64,000 nt of DNA from FEN-1279 sp964400285 (lineage in GTDB: Bacteria; Bacteroidota; Ignavibacteria; Tepidaquicellales; Tepidaquicellaceae): contig CAYNTK010000012.1 of assembly GCA_964400285.1 (NCBI GenBank), positions 1-64,000 of the forward strand. The letters run 5' to 3'. Under the pieces are notes generated by a model. It had not been told where the DNA came from, ran no database searches, and saw only the letters and a program-made list of their open reading frames with translations. Below, in pieces: positions 8,178 through 17,000 of this stretch (within the stretch, counting starts at the first letter, position 1; the number at the start of each line of letters is the position of its first letter). The position numbers and the translations under genes were made by a program.

Positions 8178-8306
8178 AGTTTTAATTTTTAATTTACTTC
8201 TTTCAAAAAAAACAATGAGATTGAAAGAAATTTAATCAATATAATTAATATTTCTTTCCATTTTCAAAATTAGTTTATGAAATGGAATAATAAAACAACA
8301 AAAATT

Positions 8307-9158
8307 TTAGCCTAATTGAAATCTAATCATATCAACTACTTTTGCTGACTCACCGGTTTTCTTTTCATAGTCTTTCAATAAATCACCGACGCATTTACTC
8401 GAATCCTGAATATATTCTTGTTCAAGTAAGCAATTCTCTTGATAAAATTTCTCAACTTTATTCAAAATTATCTTATCAATTATTTTTTCAGGTTTATTTT
8501 CATTCTTTGCCTGAATTAAATAAATCTCTTTTTCCTTTTCAACAACTTCAGGAGAAATATCCTCTCTTCTAATAGATATTGGATTCATAGCAACTACTTG
8601 CATTGACATTTTCTTTCCAATATCATACAGTTCTTCTGTGTATTTTCCTTTTATTCCAACCATACCACCTACTTTACTACCAAAGTGAATATAATACGCT
8701 ACAAAACCATCGGGAACACAAATATACTTAGCTCTCTTAAATTCAATCTTCTCTCCAACTTTTCCCATCATACCGTCAATATTTTCTTGAATCGTAAGAC
8801 CTTCATTATCTTTCGCATTTAGAAGTGCATTTAAATCATCTGTTTTATTTTCAAGTGTGATGTCTGCAATTTTTTGTGCAAAATTCTGAAAATCATCACC
8901 TTTAGCAACAAAATCTGTTTCACAATTGACTTCGATAATTACACCTGCTATATTATCTTTTGAAACACTTGCTTTTATAGCACCTTCTTTAGCAATTTTA
9001 TCAGCTCTTTTTGTTGCCATTGCAGCTCCTTTTTTACGAAGATATTCTATTGCCTTTTTTATATCTCCATCTGATTCTTGAAGAGCTTTTTTGCAATCTG
9101 CCATACCGGCACCAGACTTTTCTCTTAACTCTTTTATTAAAGCTATTGTAATTTCCAT
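8307..9158 (-). CDS. tsf: Elongation factor Ts
   Basis: A 283-residue EF-Ts, the guanine-nucleotide exchange factor of EF-Tu. The N-terminal UBA-like module (LIKELREKSGAGMADCKKAL) is followed by the core with EVNCETDFVAKGDDFQNFA, the TDFV loop that contacts EF-Tu. The C-terminal core repeat ends GDLLKDYEKKTGESAKVVDMIRFQLG. Length is normal. It is 33 bp downstream of rpsB and shares its transcript. An AT-rich palindrome at 8223-8258 lies downstream but is a poor terminator candidate. Confidence 0.97.
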   Translation of the reverse strand: MEITIALIKELREKSGAGMADCKKALQESDGDIKKAIEYLRKKGAAMATKRADKIAKEGAIKASVSKDNIAGVIIEVNCETDFVAKGDDFQNFAQKIADITLENKTDDLNALLNAKDNEGLTIQENIDGMMGKVGEKIEFKRAKYICVPDGFVAYYIHFGSKVGGMVGIKGKYTEELYDIGKKMSMQVVAMNPISIRREDISPEVVEKEKEIYLIQAKNENKPEKIIDKIILNKVEKFYQENCLLEQEYIQDSSKCVGDLLKDYEKKTGESAKVVDMIRFQLG

Positions 9159-9191
9159 AATATATTATAATTTTTTATTAACTAATTAATT

Positions 9192-9932
9192 TTATTCATT
9201 CTCCATTTTTTCTTTCATTTCTTCCGATTCATCTTCTTTACGTGTTTTTGCAATTGTAACACCTTCCAATACCGCATCTGAAATTGCTTTTGTAATAATC
9301 TCAATCGATTTGACAGCATCATCATTAGCAGGTATCGGGTAATCTATTAAATCGGGATCACAATTCGTATCAACAATAGCAAAAATCGGAATATTTAATT
9401 TTCTTGCTTCATCAATTGCTATATGTTCTTTTTTAATATCAACTATAAATAATGCACCGGGAAGTTTTGTCATATTTGCTATTCCATTTAATACTTTTTC
9501 AAGCTTTTCCTTTTCGCGAGTCATTTTAAGTCTTTCTTTTTTTATAAATTTCTCCATAGTCCCGTCGGTTTCCATCTTTTGCAAGTTCATCAATTTTTTA
9601 ATACTTTTTCTAACTGTATTAAAATTTGTTAACATTCCTCCAAGCCATCGTTCGCAAACATAAAATGCATCACATTTTTCTGCTTGCTCTTTAATTATAG
9701 CTTTTGCTTGTTTTTTAGTCCCGACGAAAAGAATTTTTTTCCCTTCTGCGGTGATTTTACTTATTGCATTTGAAGCATCTATGAGAAGATTTAATGTTTT
9801 CTTTAAATCGATGATATGAATACCATTTCTTTCCATAAAAATGTATTTCTTCATCTTTGGATTCCACCTTCTTGTAAGATGACCAAAATGTGAACCTGCT
9901 AATAACAGGTCTTCAATCTGAACTGTTGCCAT
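9192..9932 (-). CDS. rpsB: 30S ribosomal protein S2
   Basis: A 246-residue S2. Signatures include LLLAGSHFGHLTRRWNPKM, FMERNGIHIIDLKKT, FVGTKKQAK, RWLGGMLTNFNTVRKSIKKL and IPIFAIVDTNCDPDLIDYPIPANDDA. The acidic C-terminal tail is common. The start codon is preceded by a strong AAGGAG. Upstream, between rpsI and rpsB, a 200-bp leader contains a GC-containing hairpin ending in a T-run about 20 bp before the ATG, and a 45-codon frame overlapping the start (9899-10036). S2 is known to autoregulate rpsB-tsf in many bacteria through its leader, so this region may be regulatory. Confidence 0.97.
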   Translation of the reverse strand: MATVQIEDLLLAGSHFGHLTRRWNPKMKKYIFMERNGIHIIDLKKTLNLLIDASNAISKITAEGKKILFVGTKKQAKAIIKEQAEKCDAFYVCERWLGGMLTNFNTVRKSIKKLMNLQKMETDGTMEKFIKKERLKMTREKEKLEKVLNGIANMTKLPGALFIVDIKKEHIAIDEARKLNIPIFAIVDTNCDPDLIDYPIPANDDAVKSIEIITKAISDAVLEGVTIAKTRKEDESEEMKEKMENE

Positions 9933-10036
9933 ATTTTTCTCCTTAATTTATATAAAAAAGCCGGACGCCATTCGAACTTGACTAAAAAAGATGTGTTGGC
10001 TAATGCTGGCTTTTGTTTTTCTTCTATTTCCGTCAT
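9899..10036 (-). CDS. Possible 45-residue leader ORF overlapping rpsB
   Basis: A short frame starting at an ATG (10034-10036) and stopping 34 bp inside rpsB in the +1 frame. The product would be 45 residues, basic and aromatic, containing FLVKFEWRP and LYKLRRKIW. The upstream ribosome-binding site is weak (AATAAGAG). The rpsB Shine-Dalgarno and start lie within it, so translating it could open or block rpsB initiation. I do not recognise the peptide. It could be a chance frame; the argument for it is position only. Confidence 0.25.
   Translation of the reverse strand: MTEIEEKQKPALANTSFLVKFEWRPAFLYKLRRKIWQQFRLKTCY
9955..10018 (-). promoter_or_regulatory. Candidate rpsB leader hairpin/attenuator
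   Basis: On the minus strand AAAAGCCAGC pairs imperfectly with a later GTCCGGCTTTT, and the stem is followed directly by TTTTTT about 20 bp before the rpsB ATG. A hairpin plus T-run just ahead of the ribosome-binding site is the form of a transcription attenuator. The paired arms are about 40 nt apart, so the structure is tentative. Confidence 0.35.
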
Positions 10037-10133
10037 CTCTTATTCCACATTCCGAAAAGTTGTTTTGCATTTTCGAAACACAAGTGAAACAAAATCAGGA
10101 AATATGTATTTTAAAATAACGTTTATTAAAAAA

Positions 10134-10526
10134 TTATCTCTTTGAAAATTGAAATCTTTTTCTTGCCTTCGGTCTTCCATATTTCTTACGTTCGACCATT
10201 CTCGGATCCCTTGTCATAAAACCATTTTGTCTCAATATGCTCTTGAATTCTTCATTTCTATTTACCAATGCTCTCGCAATACTAAGCTTAATTGCTCCAA
10301 CCTGACCAGTAAAACCGCCACCCGCTACGTTAATCTTAACATCGAGATTTCCAAGTGTATCGGTAACTTTTAGGGGTTGTAATAAACTTTGGTATAAAGC
10401 GGGAGATTTTACATATTCTTCTGCTGATTTACCATTAATAGTGATTTTTCCTGTGCCATCAGTTAATATTGTTCTTGCAACTGCGGTTTTTCTTCTTCCT
10501 ACTTTTATTGTTGATTTAACTGTCAT
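10134..10526 (-). CDS. rpsI: 30S ribosomal protein S9
   Basis: A 130-residue S9 with the expected VGRRKTAVART start, the GGGFTGQVGAIKLSIARAL core and the basic C-terminal tail RKKYGRPKARKRFQFSKR, which reaches the P-site tRNA. Full length. It is 22 bp downstream of rplM, the usual L13-S9 operon. Confidence 0.97.
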   Translation of the reverse strand: MTVKSTIKVGRRKTAVARTILTDGTGKITINGKSAEEYVKSPALYQSLLQPLKVTDTLGNLDVKINVAGGGFTGQVGAIKLSIARALVNRNEEFKSILRQNGFMTRDPRMVERKKYGRPKARKRFQFSKR

Positions 10527-10548
10527 ATAATTTTAAAAATCGGATTTA

Positions 10549-11004
10549 CTAAATATTTAAAGCAATTGGTTTTTGTGCACTATGTGGATGCTCACTGCCT
10601 CTATATACTTTTAACTTGTGTATTAATCGTTTTCCAAGAATAGTTTTCGGTAACATTCTTTTTACAGCAAGCTCAACAACTCTTTCTGGCTTTTCAACAA
10701 TCATTTCACTAAACAACTTTATTTTCTGACCGCCTGGATACCGAGAGTGAGTCTTATAATCTTTTAAGATTGCTCTTTTACCTGTTACTTTCACTTTTTC
10801 TGCGTTTATAACTATAACAAAATCACCTAAATCTGCATTAGGTGTATATTGAGGATTATATTTACCCCTAATTCTTTTGGCAATTTCACTTGCCATACGT
10901 CCTAAAGTCTTGCCTTCGGCATCAACTAAATACCATTTTTCAGGATTATCCTTTTTGGTAGCAAATTTTGTTGTCCTAATAGATTTACTTATAGCTGCTC
11001 TCAT
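10549..11004 (-). CDS. rplM: 50S ribosomal protein L13
   Basis: A 151-residue L13 with WYLVDAEGKTLGRMASEIAKRIRGK, VVINAEKVKVTGKR, YKTHSRYPGGQK and the AVKRMLPKTILGKRLIHKLKVYRGSEHPHSAQKP block. It is the first gene of the rplM-rpsI pair. Upstream is a 135-bp AT-rich gap that should hold the promoter. Confidence 0.97.
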   Translation of the reverse strand: MRAAISKSIRTTKFATKKDNPEKWYLVDAEGKTLGRMASEIAKRIRGKYNPQYTPNADLGDFVIVINAEKVKVTGKRAILKDYKTHSRYPGGQKIKLFSEMIVEKPERVVELAVKRMLPKTILGKRLIHKLKVYRGSEHPHSAQKPIALNI

Positions 11005-11139
11005 AAAAATTTTCCATTAAACTTTAAAAATAGGAAATTTAGAGAAAAAAGTCAAAGTAAATAGAAATGACAAAATTTAAAATGTTTTATATAACTCTTT
11101 TGTGTATTGGTTAAAAAATTCTTCTAAAAGATTAATATA

Positions 11140-11961
11140 CTATTTTATTCCAAAATTTTCGGAAAGATAAGACCAAACATCAAACCAATTTACGTTTCCA
11201 TACATATCATTCAGAAAATACACTACCTGTTGGGCTATTAAATAATTATTCATATTATAATTTTTTAGAATGGTAATATAATTCGTTAATTCACTTTTTA
11301 GTGTATTATCATCTGCAAAAGAAAGACAAAAAGATCTTAATTTTATTTGTTTGTTTTTTTCATTATCAAAATAATATAGACTCACTGTATCAATTTTTTC
11401 AACATTAATAAATAAATCAGTGTTTGTAAAAATATCTTTATTTATTATTAATGTATCCTTGTTATTTTTTAATCTGCTTTTGTATTCTTTTCCATCAATA
11501 ATGTATTTTACATAAAAATAATTATTTTCATTCATAGGGTAATCTTTACTATCAACATATATTTTACTTTCTCTGATAATAAAGTATTCTTTTCCAAATT
11601 CATTATCATAAAAATGTGTATTCACTAAATCGATTTCATCGAATTCAATATTCTTCGTACTTAATTTTTCTTTCCCTGAAAATAAAACAGAGCCAACAAA
11701 TGCAGATAAAGCATCTTTTTTCTTTTTATCTCCCAATTTAATTACAAAAGTTCCTTGTTCGGAACTAAAAACTGATGCTTTTGAATTCTGCGTGCTAAAC
11801 TTAAGTTTATCTGTTGCACAGATTTCATCCATCTCCTTAATTGGCTTGCCGGTCTTTTCTGAGATTATTTCTCCCTTGACGGCAAGTACTGTATAACATT
11901 GGCTATTTAAAAAACCCGGAATGAGAAGTATAAAAATATATAGTAAAATCTTTATTTTCAT
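11140..11961 (-). CDS. Secreted hypothetical protein
   Basis: A 273-residue protein with a clear cleavable signal peptide (MKIKILLYIFILLIPGFLNSQ). The N-terminal half of the mature chain resembles a class of FCB-group secreted proteins in which a scaffold or FecR-like beta segment (VLAVKGEIISEKTGKPIKEMDEI, then LKFSTQNSKASVFSSEQGTF) precedes a helical region. No catalytic motif is visible. It stands alone between rplM and the RNase R gene with about 130 bp on each side. I cannot assign a function. Confidence 0.75.
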   Translation of the reverse strand: MKIKILLYIFILLIPGFLNSQCYTVLAVKGEIISEKTGKPIKEMDEICATDKLKFSTQNSKASVFSSEQGTFVIKLGDKKKKDALSAFVGSVLFSGKEKLSTKNIEFDEIDLVNTHFYDNEFGKEYFIIRESKIYVDSKDYPMNENNYFYVKYIIDGKEYKSRLKNNKDTLIINKDIFTNTDLFINVEKIDTVSLYYFDNEKNKQIKLRSFCLSFADDNTLKSELTNYITILKNYNMNNYLIAQQVVYFLNDMYGNVNWFDVWSYLSENFGIK

Positions 11962-12093
11962 TTCTTTTCATTTATAGTTATAAATAATATCAATTAATTT
12001 GAAATATCAAGTCAAATATTTACGAAAATCTAAAACTTTAAATTCTTAAATTAAACTAATATTAGTTTTTGTATTAATTTAGAGATAAAATAA

Positions 12094-14055
12094 TTAAACT
12101 AATAAAAAATCTATCTTTCTTAATTCGGTATCTGTGGCGAGTACTTTTACGACAACTTTTTGTCCGATACGGTAGGTTTTTCCTCTCCTTGCTCCGATTG
12201 CAATATGACTTTTTTCAAAATATTCATAATAATCATCTTCCATATCCCTAAATCGAACAAGCCCTTCGACTGCAATGTCAATAATTTCGATGAACATCCC
12301 ATAATGAACCATTCCCGAAATAATTCCAAGAAATTCTTCACCAAGATGTTCGCTTAAATATTCAATCTGTTTAAGTTTTATAATTTCTCTCTCTGCATAT
12401 ACGGCATTCTGCTCATTAACAGAAGACTGTTTACAAATTTCAGGAAGGAGTTTTTTGTAATGATTAATTTTCTTATGATTTATATTTTTATTCTCTTCAA
12501 ATTTAAGATATTCTTTAAGAATTCTGTGAACGATTAAATCGGGATAGCGTCTTATAGGTGATGTGAAGTGAGTATAGTCATCGAAACCTAAACCATAATG
12601 CCCTATATTTTTATCATCATAAATTGCCTTAGCCATCGAACGAATGAGTAAATCATTAATCAGATACTCTTCTGGTTTTCCTTTTATAGATTCAAGAAGT
12701 TCTTTAATTGATTCTTTATCATCAATATGTAGTTTATATCCAAACTGCTCGACAAACTCGGAAAGATTATTCAGCTTTTCTAAATCAGGCTCTTCATGAA
12801 CTCGATAAACGAATGGGAGTTCTTGTTTAAACTTTTTCGATAGTTTAGTTACATATTCAGTTACGCATTTATTCGCCAATAGCATAAACTCTTCAATCAT
12901 TCTCATCGAATCGAGACGCTCTTTAACTTTTACCCCGGAGATTTTTCCATCTTCATCATAATCGAATTTTACTTCACGCGATTCGAAATCTATACTTCCT
13001 TCTTTCATTCGTCTTTTATAAAAATGTTTTGCAATTTTATCCATTAGTACAAGTTCGTTTTTAAAATCACCATTTTTATTTTCTATTATATTCTGAACTT
13101 CTTCATAAGTAAATCTTCTTTTACTATTTATAATTGATTTATAAATCTTATAACTTTTAACAGAATAATTTTTTGTAAGTTCTATATCAACAGAGAAAGT
13201 GTATCTGTCTTTATTAGGTTTGAGTGAACAAATATCATTTGAAAGCGGTTCAGGTAGCATTGGTATTACATTATTAAGAAGATAAACACTTGTCCCTCTT
13301 TTTAACGCTTCTATATCAAGAGGTGAATTTTCTTTCACAAAAAAAGAAACATCTGCAATATGTACACCGAGCAAATATCCCCCGTATTTAGTTTTTTCGA
13401 TTGAGACCGCATCGTCATAATCCTTTGCATCTTCAGGGTCTATAGTAAAACAGATTTTATCTCGTATATCTTTTCTCAAATCGGCAATTAATGAAATTTC
13501 GTCGATTTCTATTTTACTGTTCCAACTCTTAGCAAGATTAATTGCTTCATTATTTACATCTTCCGGAAAATGTTTCTCCAAATTATATTTTCTTGCTATT
13601 GCAGTAATTTCTGTGCTGACTTCTCCTGCTTTTCCGATTATCTCTATAATTCTGCCTTCCGGTTCTTTGTTTTTTTCTTCCGGATCGTAATTTAATAATT
13701 CGCAAACAACTTTATCGCCTTCCTTTGCATTAAAATAATTCTTTTTTGATATATATATTTCATTTTTAATTAATTTAGAATCAGGAACAACATATCCGAA
13801 ATATTTATTTTTCTCAAACCGGCCTGTAACGGTTAAAATATTTTTTCTTGATTTTTTTTCATCATCAACTTTTCTAACGTCAATATAATACCATTTACCA
13901 GATTTTATTACTTTTTTCTGCTTTACTAATTCATATAACTGATAACGTAATTCTCCCCTTCTTCTTCTATCAATGTCCATTCTTTTTAATATAGAATTAA
14001 ACTTCAAAGATTTGCCGTTATTTTTTTTAAGAATTTTTAAGATTTGATTTTGCAA
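12094..14055 (-). CDS. rnr: Ribonuclease R (RNB-family 3'-5' exoribonuclease)
   Basis: A 653-residue hydrolytic 3'-5' exoribonuclease. The order is an N-terminal winged-helix region (RGELRYQLYELVKQKKV), cold-shock domains (TVTGRFEKNKYFGYVVPDS), the RNB catalytic domain with TIDPEDAKDYDDAVSIEK carrying the metal-binding aspartates, LGVHIADVSFFVKENSPLD, HFTSPIRRYPDLIVHRIL, and a C-terminal S1 domain (GIISGMVHYGMFIEIIDIAVEGLV). It is shorter than E. coli RNase R mainly because the basic tail is missing. It lies 10 bp downstream of tamB and is probably co-transcribed with it. Confidence 0.93.
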   Translation of the reverse strand: MQNQILKILKKNNGKSLKFNSILKRMDIDRRRRGELRYQLYELVKQKKVIKSGKWYYIDVRKVDDEKKSRKNILTVTGRFEKNKYFGYVVPDSKLIKNEIYISKKNYFNAKEGDKVVCELLNYDPEEKNKEPEGRIIEIIGKAGEVSTEITAIARKYNLEKHFPEDVNNEAINLAKSWNSKIEIDEISLIADLRKDIRDKICFTIDPEDAKDYDDAVSIEKTKYGGYLLGVHIADVSFFVKENSPLDIEALKRGTSVYLLNNVIPMLPEPLSNDICSLKPNKDRYTFSVDIELTKNYSVKSYKIYKSIINSKRRFTYEEVQNIIENKNGDFKNELVLMDKIAKHFYKRRMKEGSIDFESREVKFDYDEDGKISGVKVKERLDSMRMIEEFMLLANKCVTEYVTKLSKKFKQELPFVYRVHEEPDLEKLNNLSEFVEQFGYKLHIDDKESIKELLESIKGKPEEYLINDLLIRSMAKAIYDDKNIGHYGLGFDDYTHFTSPIRRYPDLIVHRILKEYLKFEENKNINHKKINHYKKLLPEICKQSSVNEQNAVYAEREIIKLKQIEYLSEHLGEEFLGIISGMVHYGMFIEIIDIAVEGLVRFRDMEDDYYEYFEKSHIAIGARRGKTYRIGQKVVVKVLATDTELRKIDFLLV

Positions 14056-14065
14056 AATTAGGGAA

Positions 14066-17000
14066 TTAAAATTTTATTCTATAATAAATTGAGCCACCTG
14101 TTCTTGCATTACCAGTCAAGTTTTTATTTTGTGAAAATGGATCAACAATTCTTTCGAATTGAATTACAAGATTATTAGATAATGTTTTTATTTTAAGAAG
14201 TTTATTTAATGGATACTCAATAGCAATATTTGTATTAGATAAATCTCTAAAAATCTGTCCTCCAAATCTTATAGTAGCATCACCAAATTCTGCTGTAATC
14301 CTGATATCTGTATTTTGTGCAAAGTTTCCATTTTGAGTGCTATTGTAATTTATGTCGGTATTAACAATGAATGGTAAATAGCTTTGCATTAAGTTTGTTA
14401 AATATTGAGAAACAATCGAAGTTCCAACATTAGCTCCTACACTCGAAATTAAATTCATTCGCTGGTCTGCATTTAATTCATCTGTAAATTTACCAAAAAT
14501 TACAAAACTCACTGCTTCTTGGTCAGGGTCACCGCGTGGGCTTCCATCTACAAGAACCTCCCAGTGAAGAACAGGTTTTAAAGTCTGACCTGTTACTTTA
14601 AGTGTAATATTAACAGTTCTTGTATTTTTATTATCATTTGGGTCTGTTGTAATAGCATTATATTTACCAACAATATTTAATTCAGGATTTATGATATTTC
14701 CATTGAAAATTAAATTACCTGATGCTTCAAAATTTTTATAAAATTTATAATAACAATTATCTTCTAAATTCACTCTTCCGCGAACTCTAATAGAATCGTT
14801 TTCTTTATTATCGAATGTTAAGTTTGCACTAACATTTCCAAAAAATTCCTGCCCTGTATTCTCATCAATAACTAAATTTACATATAATTTTTTTTCCGTA
14901 TTAATAGAAACATCGTAAAAGAATGGACTTTTTTTATTTAAAACTTTTTTCATCCCATTCACCATTGTAAGAAAATTATTATCGAATGGGTCTAATCTTT
15001 TTTTATCAGCAACCTTAAGACTATCTTTCAATCTTATTATAAACATATTAAGACTATCGTTTCTAAAATTAGCTGAATCGAATAAGACTTTATAATTAAA
15101 ATTATCTGCATATAAACTGTATGCTTCTTTTTTAAAAGGTGGAATATATATTCTCCCTTTTGTAATAATTAAATTACCAGTCATATCAAGTCTTTCGGAA
15201 TTTCCTCGTAATATAAGTTCTTGTTCTCCAGTCCGTGCGTATAATTCTCCATATACACCAAGAATGTTTTGAGAAATGTTATTATCTAATACTTTAATAT
15301 GTCCACCTATTGAAAGTTCTAAATCATTCATCTCAAGATTTGTAAAATCTATATATCCTTTCGTAATGAAAGATAAATCTTCTTCAAAAGGAGCAAAGAT
15401 TTTTATCTGAGGAAACAACAATTTTTGGTCTTTTGTAGCAATATCTGCTTTGAAATTATAATTCATACCCGTCATTAACAGCTTGAATTTGCCATTTTTT
15501 ACATTCATATTACCCGATAATAATGGTCTTTTCACTTTACCTTTTACATCAATTACCCCATTTAAATTTCCGCGTAATCGTGTAACGATAGGAATAATTT
15601 GTTCAAGAATATTTATTTGAAAATTTTTCGATAAAATTTTTAAGTCTATCTCGTTTTCGAGTAAATTATCTCTTTGCTCTTTTTCACGAAATGTTTGCAA
15701 TGGATTTTGCAATGGAATTTCACCTGTTATTTGTAGATTTCCTTCATTATTAACATTTGAGAATGAAATCTCTGGAAAAGCAGTATTATTATTATAACTA
15801 ATCAGAGCATCCATTCTGCCTAATTTAATCTTTTGTAATCCTAATACTTCTGTATTTAATTCTGCATATAGTTCAGGGTCATCTAAATTCCCTGTATATC
15901 TTATTAAAAATCTTCTCAATTCACCATTAATAATTCTATCTTCGTCAATTTCGGGATTAAGCATCTTTTGTATTTCAGCTATTTTTATACGTTGCCCTCT
16001 AATATCAAGATTACTATTTCCTGTTATAGAATAATATCCACTCACCATCATTCTTTGTTTATCTGAAACAATTTTAAAATCTTCAAAATCGATAATGTGG
16101 TCATTATAAGTTGTAGAATCTAATTTCTTATAATTAATTTTCACAGGTAAACGATTTGAGAATGCATAATTTTTATACCCCAAATTTAATGTGTCGAAAA
16201 GTAATCTGACTGAGTTTGCTCCAAGTGCTAATTTACCAAAAGTCTGAAATTTAACTGTAGTATCAATATTACCTGTTAAGATAAATAAACCTTTATCAAT
16301 TCCATAATTTACATTAAATTCTATTGTATCGAATTTTTTATTACTTGCAATTAAATCATTTGCTTTTAAATTAAAATTAGCAAAAACTAAGTTGTTATTT
16401 TTTGTAACAGTATAATCATTTTTTAAATCCAAATCCATAATTCCTTTTGAAAACATAAATGTAGAATCGAGATAACTAAAATTATCAACTTCTCCCTTGA
16501 CCTTAATATTAAAAGAATTTTTGTTATTAGCTATTTCTCCAAAAACTTTTCCATTAAATTTTACACTACTATCTTTAATAATTAACTGAACCGGATAGAA
16601 ATTTTTTACTGTAAGATTATATTTTAAATAAAAATCTGAAGATTCATTAAAAACAAACGGTCTCGTTAAACTCACATCAATCATTCTTGTATTACTAAAT
16701 GAAAAATCGGATTCGAGTGAATCTTTCATAAATTCTTTTTTAAACTCCGTAATTATTCCTGCAAAGTTAGATGCAATAACTCCCGGAAGAGATGAATAGG
16801 AAAATTTACCAGTAGCATCAAAATCAAAAATATCTGAATTTATAGTAATATGTCTATCCTCACCAATTTTATTAACCTTTGCTACTAATTGCGATTGTGG
16901 TATTAAATAATGTTGGAATTTTGATGGTGTAAAGGTAATATTATAATTTCCATTTAAATCATCAGGTTTGAATCCTTCCCCCTGAATATCAAAAGAAAAA

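Noticed and set aside
8223..8258. AT-rich palindrome GAAAGAAAT...ATTTCTTTC after tsf as a terminator
   Set aside because: The stem is nearly all A/T and the T-run is separated from it, so termination is doubtful.
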